Positions 48,319-57,349 of a DNA stretch of 64,000 nucleotides are shown one piece after another. Numbering within the stretch: position 1 is the first letter of the stretch; every line of letters starts with the position of its first letter. Origin of the DNA: an uncultured bacterium (GTDB lineage: Bacteria; Bacillota; Clostridia; Oscillospirales; Ruminococcaceae). Where the stretch lies: positions 1 to 64,000 of the forward strand of contig CAJMSD010000008.1 in assembly GCA_905215965.1 (NCBI GenBank), read 5' to 3'. A program made the translations under genes and the position numbers. The notes under the pieces were generated by a model. The model was not told the DNA's origin. It searched no databases and saw only the letters and a program-made list of their open reading frames with translations.

Positions 48319-50262
48319 TTAACCGTACTCCGGCTGATCCGGATTTGCTGCATCAGTCATCTGCTGAGCTTCCGTCGGTGCTTCCGTAGGAGCTTCTGTT
48401 GGAGCCTCTGTCGGCGCTTCAGTGGGAGCTTCGGTAGGCGGTTCCGTTGTAGGCTCGGTAGGAGCTTCCGTTGGAGGTTCAGTAGCAATTACCGCATCTT
48501 TTGAAAGATAATATACTATGAGCTTCTTTTCCTCGGCATTATTGAATATATCGCCGGGTTTAACGGTTTTTCCGTCGACCTGAATTGTTATGACTGTATT
48601 TGGAGTACCGGAGCTTGCGCTTGACTGAGAGATAAGCTCATAATTGCTTATTCCTGCTTTTTTCAGCTCATTCTCATACTGCGAAGCAGTAAGTCCTGCA
48701 TACTCAGGGATCTCAGCCTTGATTGCGCCCTTGCTTACCTTAACGGTGATTTTCTGTCCTTTGCTGAACGGTTCGTCGGGAGCAATGCTCTGTTCAAAGA
48801 TCTGTCCTGTTTCATAATCGTCGGAATAATCATAGATCGGTTCAAGCTCAAAATATTCTTTGTACTTTTCTTTTGTGATGTCAAAGTACTTGCCTTTCAA
48901 GTCGAACATATAGCTGTCTGCTTCCGTAGTCGTTTCCGTAGAAGTCTCAGTTGTATTTTCGATGACGTTATCGGTCATTGACTCGGAAGGCGAGATCATC
49001 GAAGAAGAATTCTTCTCATCATTTTCTCCAAAGAACGCATTCCAGGATACGACCGCAATAATCATAAGTATAGCAAGCAGCAGGATTCCAATGATAATAG
49101 GCACTTTAAGCTTATCGACCGTATTTACCTTTTCATAATGATAATCCTCTTCATAATCGTCGGGATCATCATACTCGCCGTAATCATTGTAATCGTCCTG
49201 ATAATAATCATCGCTGCGAACTCTTTCGGAATTATTATAATTGCTTTCCGGTTTTCTGCCAGTTCCGGTGATCGCAGAATGATATTCCGGAGCTACAGGC
49301 TGCTGTTCAAAAAGCTTGGTAACAAGCTCGGTTATTGTCTGGATCCTGTCACGTCCCGAAAGATTCATTCCTTCCATTATGATTCGCGAAACGTGCGAAG
49401 GAATATTTTTATTCAGAACGTGCGGCTCACACAAATCGTCATTTTCAAGTCTGAGCAGCGAATCGGTAGGCATACAGCCCGTCAAAATTCTGTAAAGAAG
49501 AGCGCACACGCTGTAAACGTCTGTCCACGAACCCTGTCTGCTGTTTGTGCTCGGAGAATATTGCTCCGGAGCAGCATAGCCTTTGAACAGCTCGTATTCA
49601 AGTCCGGCATTTGCAGTTCTCACAGCTGAAACGCAGAATCCCGAAAGCTTTAGCTCACCTTTATCCGTAACGTAAATTGTTTCGGGACTTATGGCTCTGT
49701 GGATCATTCCTGCATTATGAAGAATCCCTATCGTAGTAAACAGCGGCGGTATCAGCTTAGAAGTTTTTTCCCAACTGAGTTCACCTGCATTGCTTTTAAG
49801 ATAATCCAGCAGCTTCTCACCCTCGATATATTCAAATACAGTATAGGTAGTATTATTTTCGGCGAACATATCAAGTACGGGAATAATATTGGCATTATTC
49901 CTCAGACGCGCAAGAGCTTTATTCAGCTCAGTATATTCAGCCATAAAAGCCTTATACTTTGCCAGATTGTTATAATTTACGCTGATAACAGGTTTGTTTT
50001 TTACTCTTGTACACAGATTTATCGGCATATATTCGCGCAGGAGCACCTTACAGCTTATAACCTTGTCATATCCGATATATGTAGCTCCCTCGCCGTTATA
50101 TTCAAGCAATACGCCGACAAGATACCTTTCATGGAGTATCGTACCCGGGGCAATATACATAGAGTTATGCGGCAGGGATTCATCATATCCGCAGTACGGA
50201 CAGACAGGCCTTGAAGCGTCATAAGTTTCCATGCAATTGTAACAGTATTTTCGCTCTCCCAA
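48319..50262 (-). CDS. PASTA-domain membrane pseudokinase with N-terminal zinc ribbon
   Basis: 647 residues. A zinc ribbon (CYNCMETYDASRPVCPYCG) precedes a Ser/Thr-kinase fold (about 40-320). The ATP Lys may be kept (ISCKVLLREY), but the catalytic loop is HRAISPETIY instead of HRDxxxxN, and the DFG is LKLSGFC. Activity is therefore improbable. After an acidic Tyr/Asp-rich linker come one membrane helix (IIIGILLLAILMIIAVV, about 385-405), two PASTA-like domains (about 450-585) and a run of APTE repeats. PASTA domains bind muropeptides or lipid II, so it should report on the wall. I start it at TTG 50262 behind AAAGGAGGAG; its promoter has TTGACA and TAAAAT 17 bp apart (50317-50345). No partner kinase is in the window. 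Confidence 0.85.
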   Translation of the reverse strand: MGERKYCYNCMETYDASRPVCPYCGYDESLPHNSMYIAPGTILHERYLVGVLLEYNGEGATYIGYDKVISCKVLLREYMPINLCTRVKNKPVISVNYNNLAKYKAFMAEYTELNKALARLRNNANIIPVLDMFAENNTTYTVFEYIEGEKLLDYLKSNAGELSWEKTSKLIPPLFTTIGILHNAGMIHRAISPETIYVTDKGELKLSGFCVSAVRTANAGLEYELFKGYAAPEQYSPSTNSRQGSWTDVYSVCALLYRILTGCMPTDSLLRLENDDLCEPHVLNKNIPSHVSRIIMEGMNLSGRDRIQTITELVTKLFEQQPVAPEYHSAITGTGRKPESNYNNSERVRSDDYYQDDYNDYGEYDDPDDYEEDYHYEKVNTVDKLKVPIIIGILLLAILMIIAVVSWNAFFGENDEKNSSSMISPSESMTDNVIENTTETSTETTTEADSYMFDLKGKYFDITKEKYKEYFELEPIYDYSDDYETGQIFEQSIAPDEPFSKGQKITVKVSKGAIKAEIPEYAGLTASQYENELKKAGISNYELISQSSASSGTPNTVITIQVDGKTVKPGDIFNNAEEKKLIVYYLSKDAVIATEPPTEAPTEPTTEPPTEAPTEAPTEAPTEAPTEAPTEAQQMTDAANPDQPEYG

Positions 50263-50316
50263 AGCAGCTCCTCCTTTATAAGAAGTAATATAAATGCGCA
50301 AAAACACATCATATAT

Positions 50317-50345
50317 ATTTTATCAGTAATTTCAGCTGTTGTCAA
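50317..50345 (-). promoter_or_regulatory. Promoter of the PASTA pseudokinase gene
   Basis: On the minus strand TTGACA (50340-50345) and TAAAAT (50317-50322), spacer 17. Confidence 0.75.
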
Positions 50346-50437
50346 CCGATTACAGCGACTTATAAATATTTCGTCGGAATTTGTATTATTTCTGTAATAT
50401 CTTTGAGACAATTAACGGTATATTTGTAACATTTCAC

Positions 50438-51718
50438 TCAGTTATCTAAAAGTTTTCTCTCAAGCATTTCCTGAGCTGCAAGCATTACTCCGATCTTTCC
50501 GCTTGTATATGTTATTCCGCCCTGCATCCATACCGCATACGGCTCGCGTATAGGAGCGTCGGCAGACAGCTCTATCGAAGCGCCCATAGTGAATGCTCCT
50601 GCAGCCATGATTACCTTGCTGTTGTAGCCAGGCATATCCCAAGCCTCAGGCACAACGAACGAATCGACAGGCGCTCCCTTTTGTATTCCCTGACAGAACG
50701 CCGTAAGATGCTGTTCGTCATTCAGCTTTACAGCCGTTATGATGTCTCCCCTTTTTTCGTTTTTACTCGGCGAGCATTCAAAGCCGAGTAGCGTAAACAA
50801 TTCACTTGCAAACGCTGCCGTTTTAAGGGCATTTGCAGTAACGTCGGGCGAGAAGAAAAGTCCAAGCAGTATCTCTCTGTTCATATCAAGAGTACAGCCA
50901 ACCTCCTTGCCCATGCCAATACAGGTAAGACGATAGGAACAAAGCTCGATCAGATCGGCACGTCCTGCTATATATCCGCCCGTACGCGCAATTCCTCCGC
51001 CTGCATTTTTAATAAGCGAGCCGACGATAAGATCTGCGCCTGCCTGAGTAGGCTCTCTGTCCTCGACAAATTCTCCGTAACAATTATCGACCATAACGAT
51101 AATTTCGGGGTTTCCCTTACGTGCGGCAAGAATCATCTTTTCTATATAGTCAATAGTAAAAGCCGGACGAAGCGAATAACCTCTTGAACGCTGAATATAT
51201 GCAAGCTTTGCGCCCTTGACTGCCTCTGTTATTTCATCAAGCTTTGCCGTACCGTCGTCATTCAGATCAACCTGAGCATAATCAACGCCGAAATCCTTCA
51301 ATGAACCATTTCCGGCTTTCCCCGACAGACCGATGACCTCTTCCATCGTATCATAGGGCTTTCCAGTCAGAGAAACCATTTTATCGCCTGCTCTGAGGAC
51401 TCCGAAAAGAGCGACCGACAGAGCGTGAGTCCCCGAAACAAAATTAAAACGCACCAGAGCGTCTTCGGCTCCCATAACGTCCGCATAGACCTTATCGATA
51501 GCTTCGCGCCCCACATCTCCGTAGCCGTAGCCTGTAGAACCGTAAAAGCATGGTTCGCTGATCCTGTTTTTTGAAAATGCACGCAAAACCTTTGCGCCGT
51601 TATATTCGGCATTGCTGTCAATTTCCGCAAAAACCCCGGCGCAGTTCTTCTCGGCAGCTTCGCCAAGCTTTATTATTTTTTCATCAATATTATACAATTC
51701 ACTAATTCTGCTGTTCAT
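50438..51718 (-). CDS. Methionine gamma-lyase family protein (YnbB/aluminium-resistance type)
   Basis: 426 residues, a fold-type I PLP enzyme of the Met_gamma_lyase family. It has the cofactor Lys in GSLIKNAGGGIARTGGYIAG, the preceding VMVDNCYGEFVEDREPTQAG, and an N-terminal FYGSTGYGYGDVGREAIDK. The substrate is unknown: B. subtilis YnbB and clostridial 'aluminium resistance' proteins are in the same group. It overlaps the GNAT gene upstream by 17 bases and is the last gene of an operon with two aminopeptidases, which suggests peptide or amino acid turnover. Confidence 0.87.
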   Translation of the reverse strand: MNSRISELYNIDEKIIKLGEAAEKNCAGVFAEIDSNAEYNGAKVLRAFSKNRISEPCFYGSTGYGYGDVGREAIDKVYADVMGAEDALVRFNFVSGTHALSVALFGVLRAGDKMVSLTGKPYDTMEEVIGLSGKAGNGSLKDFGVDYAQVDLNDDGTAKLDEITEAVKGAKLAYIQRSRGYSLRPAFTIDYIEKMILAARKGNPEIIVMVDNCYGEFVEDREPTQAGADLIVGSLIKNAGGGIARTGGYIAGRADLIELCSYRLTCIGMGKEVGCTLDMNREILLGLFFSPDVTANALKTAAFASELFTLLGFECSPSKNEKRGDIITAVKLNDEQHLTAFCQGIQKGAPVDSFVVPEAWDMPGYNSKVIMAAGAFTMGASIELSADAPIREPYAVWMQGGITYTSGKIGVMLAAQEMLERKLLDN

Positions 51719-52508
51719 CAGACAATTTTCCTTTCATTACACTTTCCTTTTCAACATCGATACGCTCAAGAACGATCTCGTGATCTGCTTCACGGAATCC
51801 TATTTCCCTGTAAAAGCTGACTCTGATATCAAGAGCCAAAAGATATGCTCTTTTTCCGAGACTGTTAAAAAATCCCGCAAGCCATCTGAGAAATTCACGC
51901 GCGTATCCGCTTCCTCTGGATTCAATTTTCGTAGCGACCTGCGCGACAAGGATTTCATTTTCAATATCAAATACTGCCGATGCCGTTGTAGAGTTTCTGT
52001 ATGTAAAAACTCTGCTGATACCGTGGCGGCATCGATGCGACGTATCGGTATACCAAAGAGAAAAATCGGCTATGTTCGGGAATCCGTCGCTCAATATCTT
52101 ATACACATCGGTAAGATCGGGGTCAAAATCAACGTACTCCTCGACAAAATCCGTGCTCTCACCATCAGGCAGCAGCTCAAATACAGTACGCTGCAGCTTT
52201 TGATAACGATCATCACAGCAAAGCTCGCCAAGAATTCTTTGCGAGCCTTCGATCCTGAACGGAAGATTCATTTCAATAAACATTTTCAGCTCATCGGTTG
52301 CCGAAAGCTTATCATCGCTGCAAATGATGAGCGTCGAATTGATTATGAACATAAAACCTATACCACTATTGTCCGTTACCTTGTAAAAACGGCAGAAATC
52401 ATAACCAAGTCCGTAAGCTCTCACATAGGAAAGCATTTTTTTGCCCATCAGCGTTTTCAGAAGCATTTCTCTGTCAAGCTCATTTTCATTGTCAATAAGT
52501 TTTATCAT
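51702..52508 (-). CDS. GNAT-family N-acetyltransferase
   Basis: 268 residues. The C-terminal half is a GNAT domain with acetyl-CoA loop VATKIESRGSGYAREFLRWL and the terminal SFYREIGFREAD. The N-terminal 140 residues form a second, diverged domain (MGKKMLSYVRAYGLGYDFCR), so the protein may be a tandem GNAT in which only the second half binds cofactor. Its ATG shares bases with the stop of the M42 gene before it, and its end overlaps the next gene; the four genes are one translationally coupled unit. Acceptor unknown. Confidence 0.8.
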   Translation of the reverse strand: MIKLIDNENELDREMLLKTLMGKKMLSYVRAYGLGYDFCRFYKVTDNSGIGFMFIINSTLIICSDDKLSATDELKMFIEMNLPFRIEGSQRILGELCCDDRYQKLQRTVFELLPDGESTDFVEEYVDFDPDLTDVYKILSDGFPNIADFSLWYTDTSHRCRHGISRVFTYRNSTTASAVFDIENEILVAQVATKIESRGSGYAREFLRWLAGFFNSLGKRAYLLALDIRVSFYREIGFREADHEIVLERIDVEKESVMKGKLSDEQQN

Positions 52509-53524
52509 CAGTCGGTTACCTTTCCAAGAAGAGCCTTCACCAGTTTATAAGAAGCTTCCAGATCGTTCGCGTTTATTACGCAGGACGGCGAATGGAGATA
52601 ACGGCACGGTACGGAAACCGCAATAGTCTTAACTCCGCTGCCCGTTATGTGGATCGCTCCGCTGTCGTTTCCTCCGGCTACCATAGTTTTTGTTTGACAG
52701 CCTACCCCGATCTCCTCAGCTGTTTCAAAAGCAAGAGTATAAAGCTCTTTGTTGTACATTGTGCTTCTGTCCATAAAGGATACCACAGGGCCGCCTCCTA
52801 AGGAGCACACTCTCTTTGCTCCGCTTACTCCGTCGATATCCGCGGCGGTAGTTGCTTCAAGTACAATTGCTATATCAGGCTGAACCGAAAATGTGGAAGC
52901 TCCTGCTCCTCTCAGTCCTATCTCCTCCTGAACGTTAAAAGTAAAATATGTATCGTACTCAAGCTCTTCATGCATGAGCTTTATCATTATCGCACAGCCT
53001 GCACGATCGTCTATAGCCTTTGATTTTACGCAGTTTTCCCCCAATTCTGCAAACTCGGATTCAAAGTATACGCAGTCGCCAAGACTTACATATTTTTCCG
53101 CTTCGGCTTTGTTTTCCGCACCGATATCGATATATAATTCCGAAAATTCGGGAGCTTTTTCCCGATCGTCCGCGGAAAGATTATGAACCGCCGTCGAGCC
53201 GATAACACCGGCAATATGATTTGCTCCGACAGAAACGCGTCTGCCTATCGCAACCGACGGATCAATGCCTCCAACGGAGTCAAAATTCAAAGTTCCGTCG
53301 GGACGTATATATGTGACAATGAATCCGACCTCGTCCATATGAGCGGCTACCATAAGCTTTTGCAAAGGCTTTTTTCTTCCTTTTTTGAAACAAATGAGAT
53401 TGCCGAGATTATCAACTCTGTACTCGCACACGTCTTTGACCTTGCTGATTATCATCTCTCTTACGGCTTCCTCGTTGCCGGATACGCCGTTTATAAGGCA
53501 CAATTCCTTCAATAAAGCTCTCAT
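52508..53524 (-). CDS. M42-family metallo-aminopeptidase (second copy)
   Basis: 338 residues. The two-metal site of M42 peptidases is present: AAHMDEVGFIVTYI, KAIDDRAGCAIMIKL, FNVQEEIGLRGA (catalytic Glu pair) and SVPCRYLHSPSCV. Members form tetrahedral dodecamers that trim peptides, often called glutamyl or leucyl aminopeptidase or endoglucanase-M; the true specificity is unknown. It overlaps the preceding M42 gene by 4 bases (ATGA) and has the site GGAGG TTTCGGA. Same length as its neighbour but clearly diverged, so an old duplication. Confidence 0.92.
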   Translation of the reverse strand: MRALLKELCLINGVSGNEEAVREMIISKVKDVCEYRVDNLGNLICFKKGRKKPLQKLMVAAHMDEVGFIVTYIRPDGTLNFDSVGGIDPSVAIGRRVSVGANHIAGVIGSTAVHNLSADDREKAPEFSELYIDIGAENKAEAEKYVSLGDCVYFESEFAELGENCVKSKAIDDRAGCAIMIKLMHEELEYDTYFTFNVQEEIGLRGAGASTFSVQPDIAIVLEATTAADIDGVSGAKRVCSLGGGPVVSFMDRSTMYNKELYTLAFETAEEIGVGCQTKTMVAGGNDSGAIHITGSGVKTIAVSVPCRYLHSPSCVINANDLEASYKLVKALLGKVTD

Positions 53525-54537
53525 TCCGAAACCTCCTTTACAAATTCAGCAAGCAGTCTGCCTGTAAGCTCGACATCTTTTGTATCTATGACTTCAACCG
53601 GAGTATGCATATATCTCAGCGGTATTGAAACAGTGCAAGCCTTTGCGCCCTCTCTGTTCACCGAAAAACGATCGGCGTTGGTCGAAGTCAGTCCGTTCAT
53701 GACCTCGATCTGATAAGGGATATTATGATTTTCGGCGGAGCTTATCAATCCGTTGGAAATTTCTCTTGACAGTGACGGAGAAATTCCTATCATCGGACCT
53801 TTTCCGATATATCCGCATTTGTTTTCTTTTTCTCCCTCTGCAAAACCGAAGCTTACATCAACGGCTATTGCAATGTCGGGATTAATTTTGTACGCTCCGA
53901 TTTTTGCTCCGCGCTCGCCAAGCTCCTCCTGCGTTGAAAAGAGAACGGTTATGTTATATGCCGTCTCGCATTCCTTTAACAGATCGAGCGCATACAATAT
54001 GGAAGCAACGCCGCATCTGTCGTCAAGAGCGCCGCCTGTAACGCGTGTTCCGAGAAGTTCGCAAAAGCTTACGTCAAAGGTTATGGCATCGCCCAGCGAG
54101 ACAAGCTTTTCAAGCTCCGACTTAGACATTCCCGTGTCAACGGCAGCTTCGTCAAAGGTAAGCACGTTTTTTTCACCCTTTGAAAGATGCGGCGGAACGG
54201 AACAAACGACTCCCTTTATATCCCTTTTTCCGTGGATAACGACCTGCTGTGCCGGAAGAAGTCTCCTGTCTATACCGCCGAGATTGCTGAATTTAATAAA
54301 TCCGTCGTCGGTGATATATGTAACGATCATACCTATCTGATCGATATGCGCGTCCAGAAGCAGCGATCTCTTTTTGCCGCTGAATTTACCGAATGTACCG
54401 ATCACATTGCCGTTTTCTATTACGGCATCGGGACAGTACGGTTTAAGAAGCTCAACGGCGGTTTCTGCCGCATTTTTCTCGCTGCCCGAAGCTCCGTCAG
54501 CGTTTGATAATTTTTGCAATATATCCTTAATTTCCAT
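53521..54537 (-). CDS. M42-family metallo-aminopeptidase (first copy)
   Basis: 338 residues with the same metal-site series as the next gene: LDAHIDQIGMIVTYI, GALDDRCGVASILYAL, FSTQEELGERGAKIG and SIPLRYMHTPVEV. First gene of the M42-M42-GNAT-lyase operon. The start codon has AAAGGA ten bases upstream. Two different M42 subunits from one operon could form mixed oligomers, as reported for some archaeal TET peptidases; that is an inference here. Confidence 0.92.
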   Translation of the reverse strand: MEIKDILQKLSNADGASGSEKNAAETAVELLKPYCPDAVIENGNVIGTFGKFSGKKRSLLLDAHIDQIGMIVTYITDDGFIKFSNLGGIDRRLLPAQQVVIHGKRDIKGVVCSVPPHLSKGEKNVLTFDEAAVDTGMSKSELEKLVSLGDAITFDVSFCELLGTRVTGGALDDRCGVASILYALDLLKECETAYNITVLFSTQEELGERGAKIGAYKINPDIAIAVDVSFGFAEGEKENKCGYIGKGPMIGISPSLSREISNGLISSAENHNIPYQIEVMNGLTSTNADRFSVNREGAKACTVSIPLRYMHTPVEVIDTKDVELTGRLLAEFVKEVSE

Positions 54538-54576
54538 AACCGAGGAATCCTTTCATAAAAATCCAATTACTTTAAC

Positions 54577-54605
54577 ATTATACCAGAATTTTTTATCAAT
54601 TACAA
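54577..54605 (-). promoter_or_regulatory. Promoter of the M42 operon
   Basis: On the minus strand TTGTAA (54600-54605) and TATAAT (54577-54582), spacer 17. Confidence 0.7.
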
Positions 54606-54720
54606 TAGAATCGGGAAATTTTATTCATATAACGGCTTTTCATTAGATTCTTATACATCATAATAAATAGTAAAAAATAAAATTAATCATTATACTCTTT
54701 TCACCCGAGGAAATTTGTGG

Positions 54721-54952
54721 TATAATAAACGCGTAATGTTTATTAAACTTCTCACAGATACGCAAATCAAAAATAAATTATCTGCGTATCGAACAGCCTT
54801 CCACTATTTCCGAAAGGCTAATTATGCGTGCCGCTCGCTTAAAGCGGCAGCCGTAACATACATTCAATGTGAATTTGTAGTTGATCGGTAAATAATAAAC
54901 GGTAGTTACAAATTCGGAAAATCTTACTTTAGTTGCGGCTATGGAGATAATT
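54721..54952 (+). ncRNA. Structured leader (or small RNA) upstream of pcrA
   Basis: After a -10 box TATAAT (54721-54726; the -35 is poor) come about 220 bases dense in pairing: GATACGCA (54757-54764)/TGCGTATC (54783-54790), AGCCTT (54795-54800)/AAGGCT (54814-54819), GCCGCT (54830-54835)/AGCGGC (54843-54848). A long-range stem AGCCGTAAC (54849-54857)/GTTGCGGCT (54932-54940) encloses GAATTTGTA/TACAAATTC. The last stem ends right before the ribosome site TATGGAG, so folding could control translation. No known riboswitch class is recognised. With 54538-54720 (the M42 promoter side) this is the only long gene-free stretch here. Confidence 0.45.
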
Positions 54953-57322
54953 ATGGCAAATACTTCTTACAATGACATCAAACAAGCTGCGCTGAAAAGA
55001 TATTTCAGCAGAATGAACGATATGCAGCGTGAAGCAGTTTTTACTGTAAACGGTCCTCTGCTTGTCCTCGCAGGCGCAGGAAGCGGCAAAACCACCGTGA
55101 TCGTCAACCGAATAGCCAATATGATAAATTTCGGCAACGCTTACCATGATTCAACCAGATGCGGCGATGATGACGATATTGCTTTCCTCAAAGACTACGC
55201 CGAGGGTAAAACTGACGATTTTGACACACTCCGCGACATAACTGCGGTTGATCCTGTCAGACCTTGGAATATCCTCGCGATAACCTTTACTAATAAGGCA
55301 GCAGCCGAGCTAAAAACCAGACTTTATGATATGCTCGGAGAAGAGGCGCTGAATATTCATGCGGCAACATTTCATTCGGCTTGCGTCAGAATTCTGCGTC
55401 AGGAGATCGAATGGCTCGGATATGCAAGAGACTTTACTATTTATGATTCGGACGACAGTCAGAGAATGCTCAAACGTATTATGGCTGAATCCGACGTTTC
55501 AGAAAAACAGTTTGCTCCGAGAGCCGTGCTAAGCGAGATCAGCTTCGCCAAGGATAAAATGATCTCTCCCGAAGAAATGCTTGAGGACGCGGGACAGGAT
55601 TACCGAAAGAAGATCACCGCAAAGCTTTACGCTCGCTATCAGGAACGAATGAAAGCTGCAAACGCCGTGGATTTCGACGATATCCTGCTCCTTACCGTTA
55701 AGATCTTCGAGCAGTTTCCGGATATCCTGAAAAAATATCAGAACCGATACAAATATATTATGGTCGATGAATATCAGGATACCAACCATGTCCAGTTCAG
55801 ACTCGTTTCGCTGCTCTCACAGGCTCATAACAATATTTGCGTCGTAGGCGACGACGATCAGAGTATTTACAAATTCAGAGGAGCAAATATTGAAAATATT
55901 CTCGGCTTTGAAAGACAGTTTGACGGCGCTGCTGTTATTCGGCTTGAACAAAATTACCGTTCAACGCAAAATATCCTGAATGCGGCAAACTCTGTAATAA
56001 GCCATAACTGCGGACGCAAAGAAAAATCTCTCTGGACAAGCGGAGAGGAAGGCGATAAAATTTTCTGGTACAAAGCTATAGACGAGTCCGACGAAGCTAA
56101 TTTCGTATCGGATACGATCCTTCAGAATTATAAAAAAACCGGAAAATATTCGGACTGCGCTGTTCTGTACAGACTTAACGCCCAGTCAAACAGCATTGAA
56201 CGTACTCTCATTAAAAAAGGGATTCCATATCGCGTCTACGGAGGTATGCGATTCTACGACCGTGCAGAGATCAAAGATATTACGGCTTATCTCGGATTCA
56301 TCAATAATCCCAACGATATCATACGTTTTCAGCGTATTATCAACCAGCCTAAACGGAATATAGGCGACGCAACAGTCTCGCTTATTGAACAGATAAGCAG
56401 CGATCTTCGTATTTCTCCCCTTGAAGTTATGAGAAACTGCGATGAATATGCTCCTTTATCAAAAAAGGTAAACGTTCTAAAAAATGCCGCCGCCATGTTT
56501 GATTCGCTTGCGGAATCGGCAGAGAAAATGCCGCTTGACGAGTTTATCGACGAGATGCTTGAAAAAACAGGCTATAACGACTACTTAAAAGCGTTGGGCG
56601 ACGAGGGTGTAGGACGTGCCGAAAATATCGACGAGCTGCGCTCTACCATTGCCGTTTACATCAACGAAGCGGAAGAACCGTCTCTCAGCGGATTCCTTGA
56701 AGAGGTCGCGCTCTATACGGAAGCAGACCGCGATGACGGCTCTGACGACAAGGTAACCCTTATGACGATACATTCGGCAAAGGGACTTGAATTCCCCAAT
56801 ATTTTTGTTATCGGTCTTGAAGACGGTATTTTCCCGTCGTCACGTTCCTTCGACAACGAGGAGGATCTTGAGGAGGAGCGCCGTCTTGCTTATGTTGCGA
56901 TCACCCGTGCAAAGAAGAAGCTCTATATCACCAGCGCAAGCCAGCGTATGCTTTACGGTCAGACTCAGCGCAATGTTACTTCTCGTTTTATACGCGAGAT
57001 CGGCAGCGAGCTTATCGAAAAGCACGATAATGCTTCTGCCGTGAAAAATTCACCTGCCGATTCTAAAGCAATGACCGCTGTTCATTCTGCCACGCTTCAG
57101 CAGCAGATCGCCAGAAATAAAGTAATATCCTCCGGAATGTCAAAAGCTCCCGCTGTCGAGTATGCTGCCGGAGAAAGAGTTTTTCATAATATTTTTGGTG
57201 AAGGAACTGTTATTTCCGTTAAAAAAATGGCCAACGACGCAATGCTGGAAATTGCTTTTGAAAAGGTCGGAACTAAAAAAATAATGGCTAATTTTGCCAA
57301 GCTTCGCAAAATTACCGATTAA
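54953..57322 (+). CDS. pcrA: ATP-dependent DNA helicase PcrA/UvrD type
   Basis: 789 residues, an SF1A helicase. Motifs in order: Q motif MNDMQREAVF, Walker A LAGAGSGKTTVIVNRI, motif II VDEYQDTNHVQF, motif III VGDDDQSIYKFRGAN, motif IV RLEQNYRST, motif V VTLMTIHSAKGLEFPNIF, motif VI LAYVAITRAKKKLYI. A C-terminal Tudor-like tail that binds RNA polymerase is also visible (GERVFHNIFGEGTVISV). PcrA unwinds DNA in excision repair and removes stalled polymerase and RecA. ATG 54953 follows TATGGAG; ATG 54941 lies before the site. It sits behind a highly folded leader, and pyruvate kinase begins 28 bases after it. Confidence 0.95.
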   Translation: MANTSYNDIKQAALKRYFSRMNDMQREAVFTVNGPLLVLAGAGSGKTTVIVNRIANMINFGNAYHDSTRCGDDDDIAFLKDYAEGKTDDFDTLRDITAVDPVRPWNILAITFTNKAAAELKTRLYDMLGEEALNIHAATFHSACVRILRQEIEWLGYARDFTIYDSDDSQRMLKRIMAESDVSEKQFAPRAVLSEISFAKDKMISPEEMLEDAGQDYRKKITAKLYARYQERMKAANAVDFDDILLLTVKIFEQFPDILKKYQNRYKYIMVDEYQDTNHVQFRLVSLLSQAHNNICVVGDDDQSIYKFRGANIENILGFERQFDGAAVIRLEQNYRSTQNILNAANSVISHNCGRKEKSLWTSGEEGDKIFWYKAIDESDEANFVSDTILQNYKKTGKYSDCAVLYRLNAQSNSIERTLIKKGIPYRVYGGMRFYDRAEIKDITAYLGFINNPNDIIRFQRIINQPKRNIGDATVSLIEQISSDLRISPLEVMRNCDEYAPLSKKVNVLKNAAAMFDSLAESAEKMPLDEFIDEMLEKTGYNDYLKALGDEGVGRAENIDELRSTIAVYINEAEEPSLSGFLEEVALYTEADRDDGSDDKVTLMTIHSAKGLEFPNIFVIGLEDGIFPSSRSFDNEEDLEEERRLAYVAITRAKKKLYITSASQRMLYGQTQRNVTSRFIREIGSELIEKHDNASAVKNSPADSKAMTAVHSATLQQQIARNKVISSGMSKAPAVEYAAGERVFHNIFGEGTVISVKKMANDAMLEIAFEKVGTKKIMANFAKLRKITD

Positions 57323-57349
57323 TACCCTATTTTACAAAGGAGATTATTT

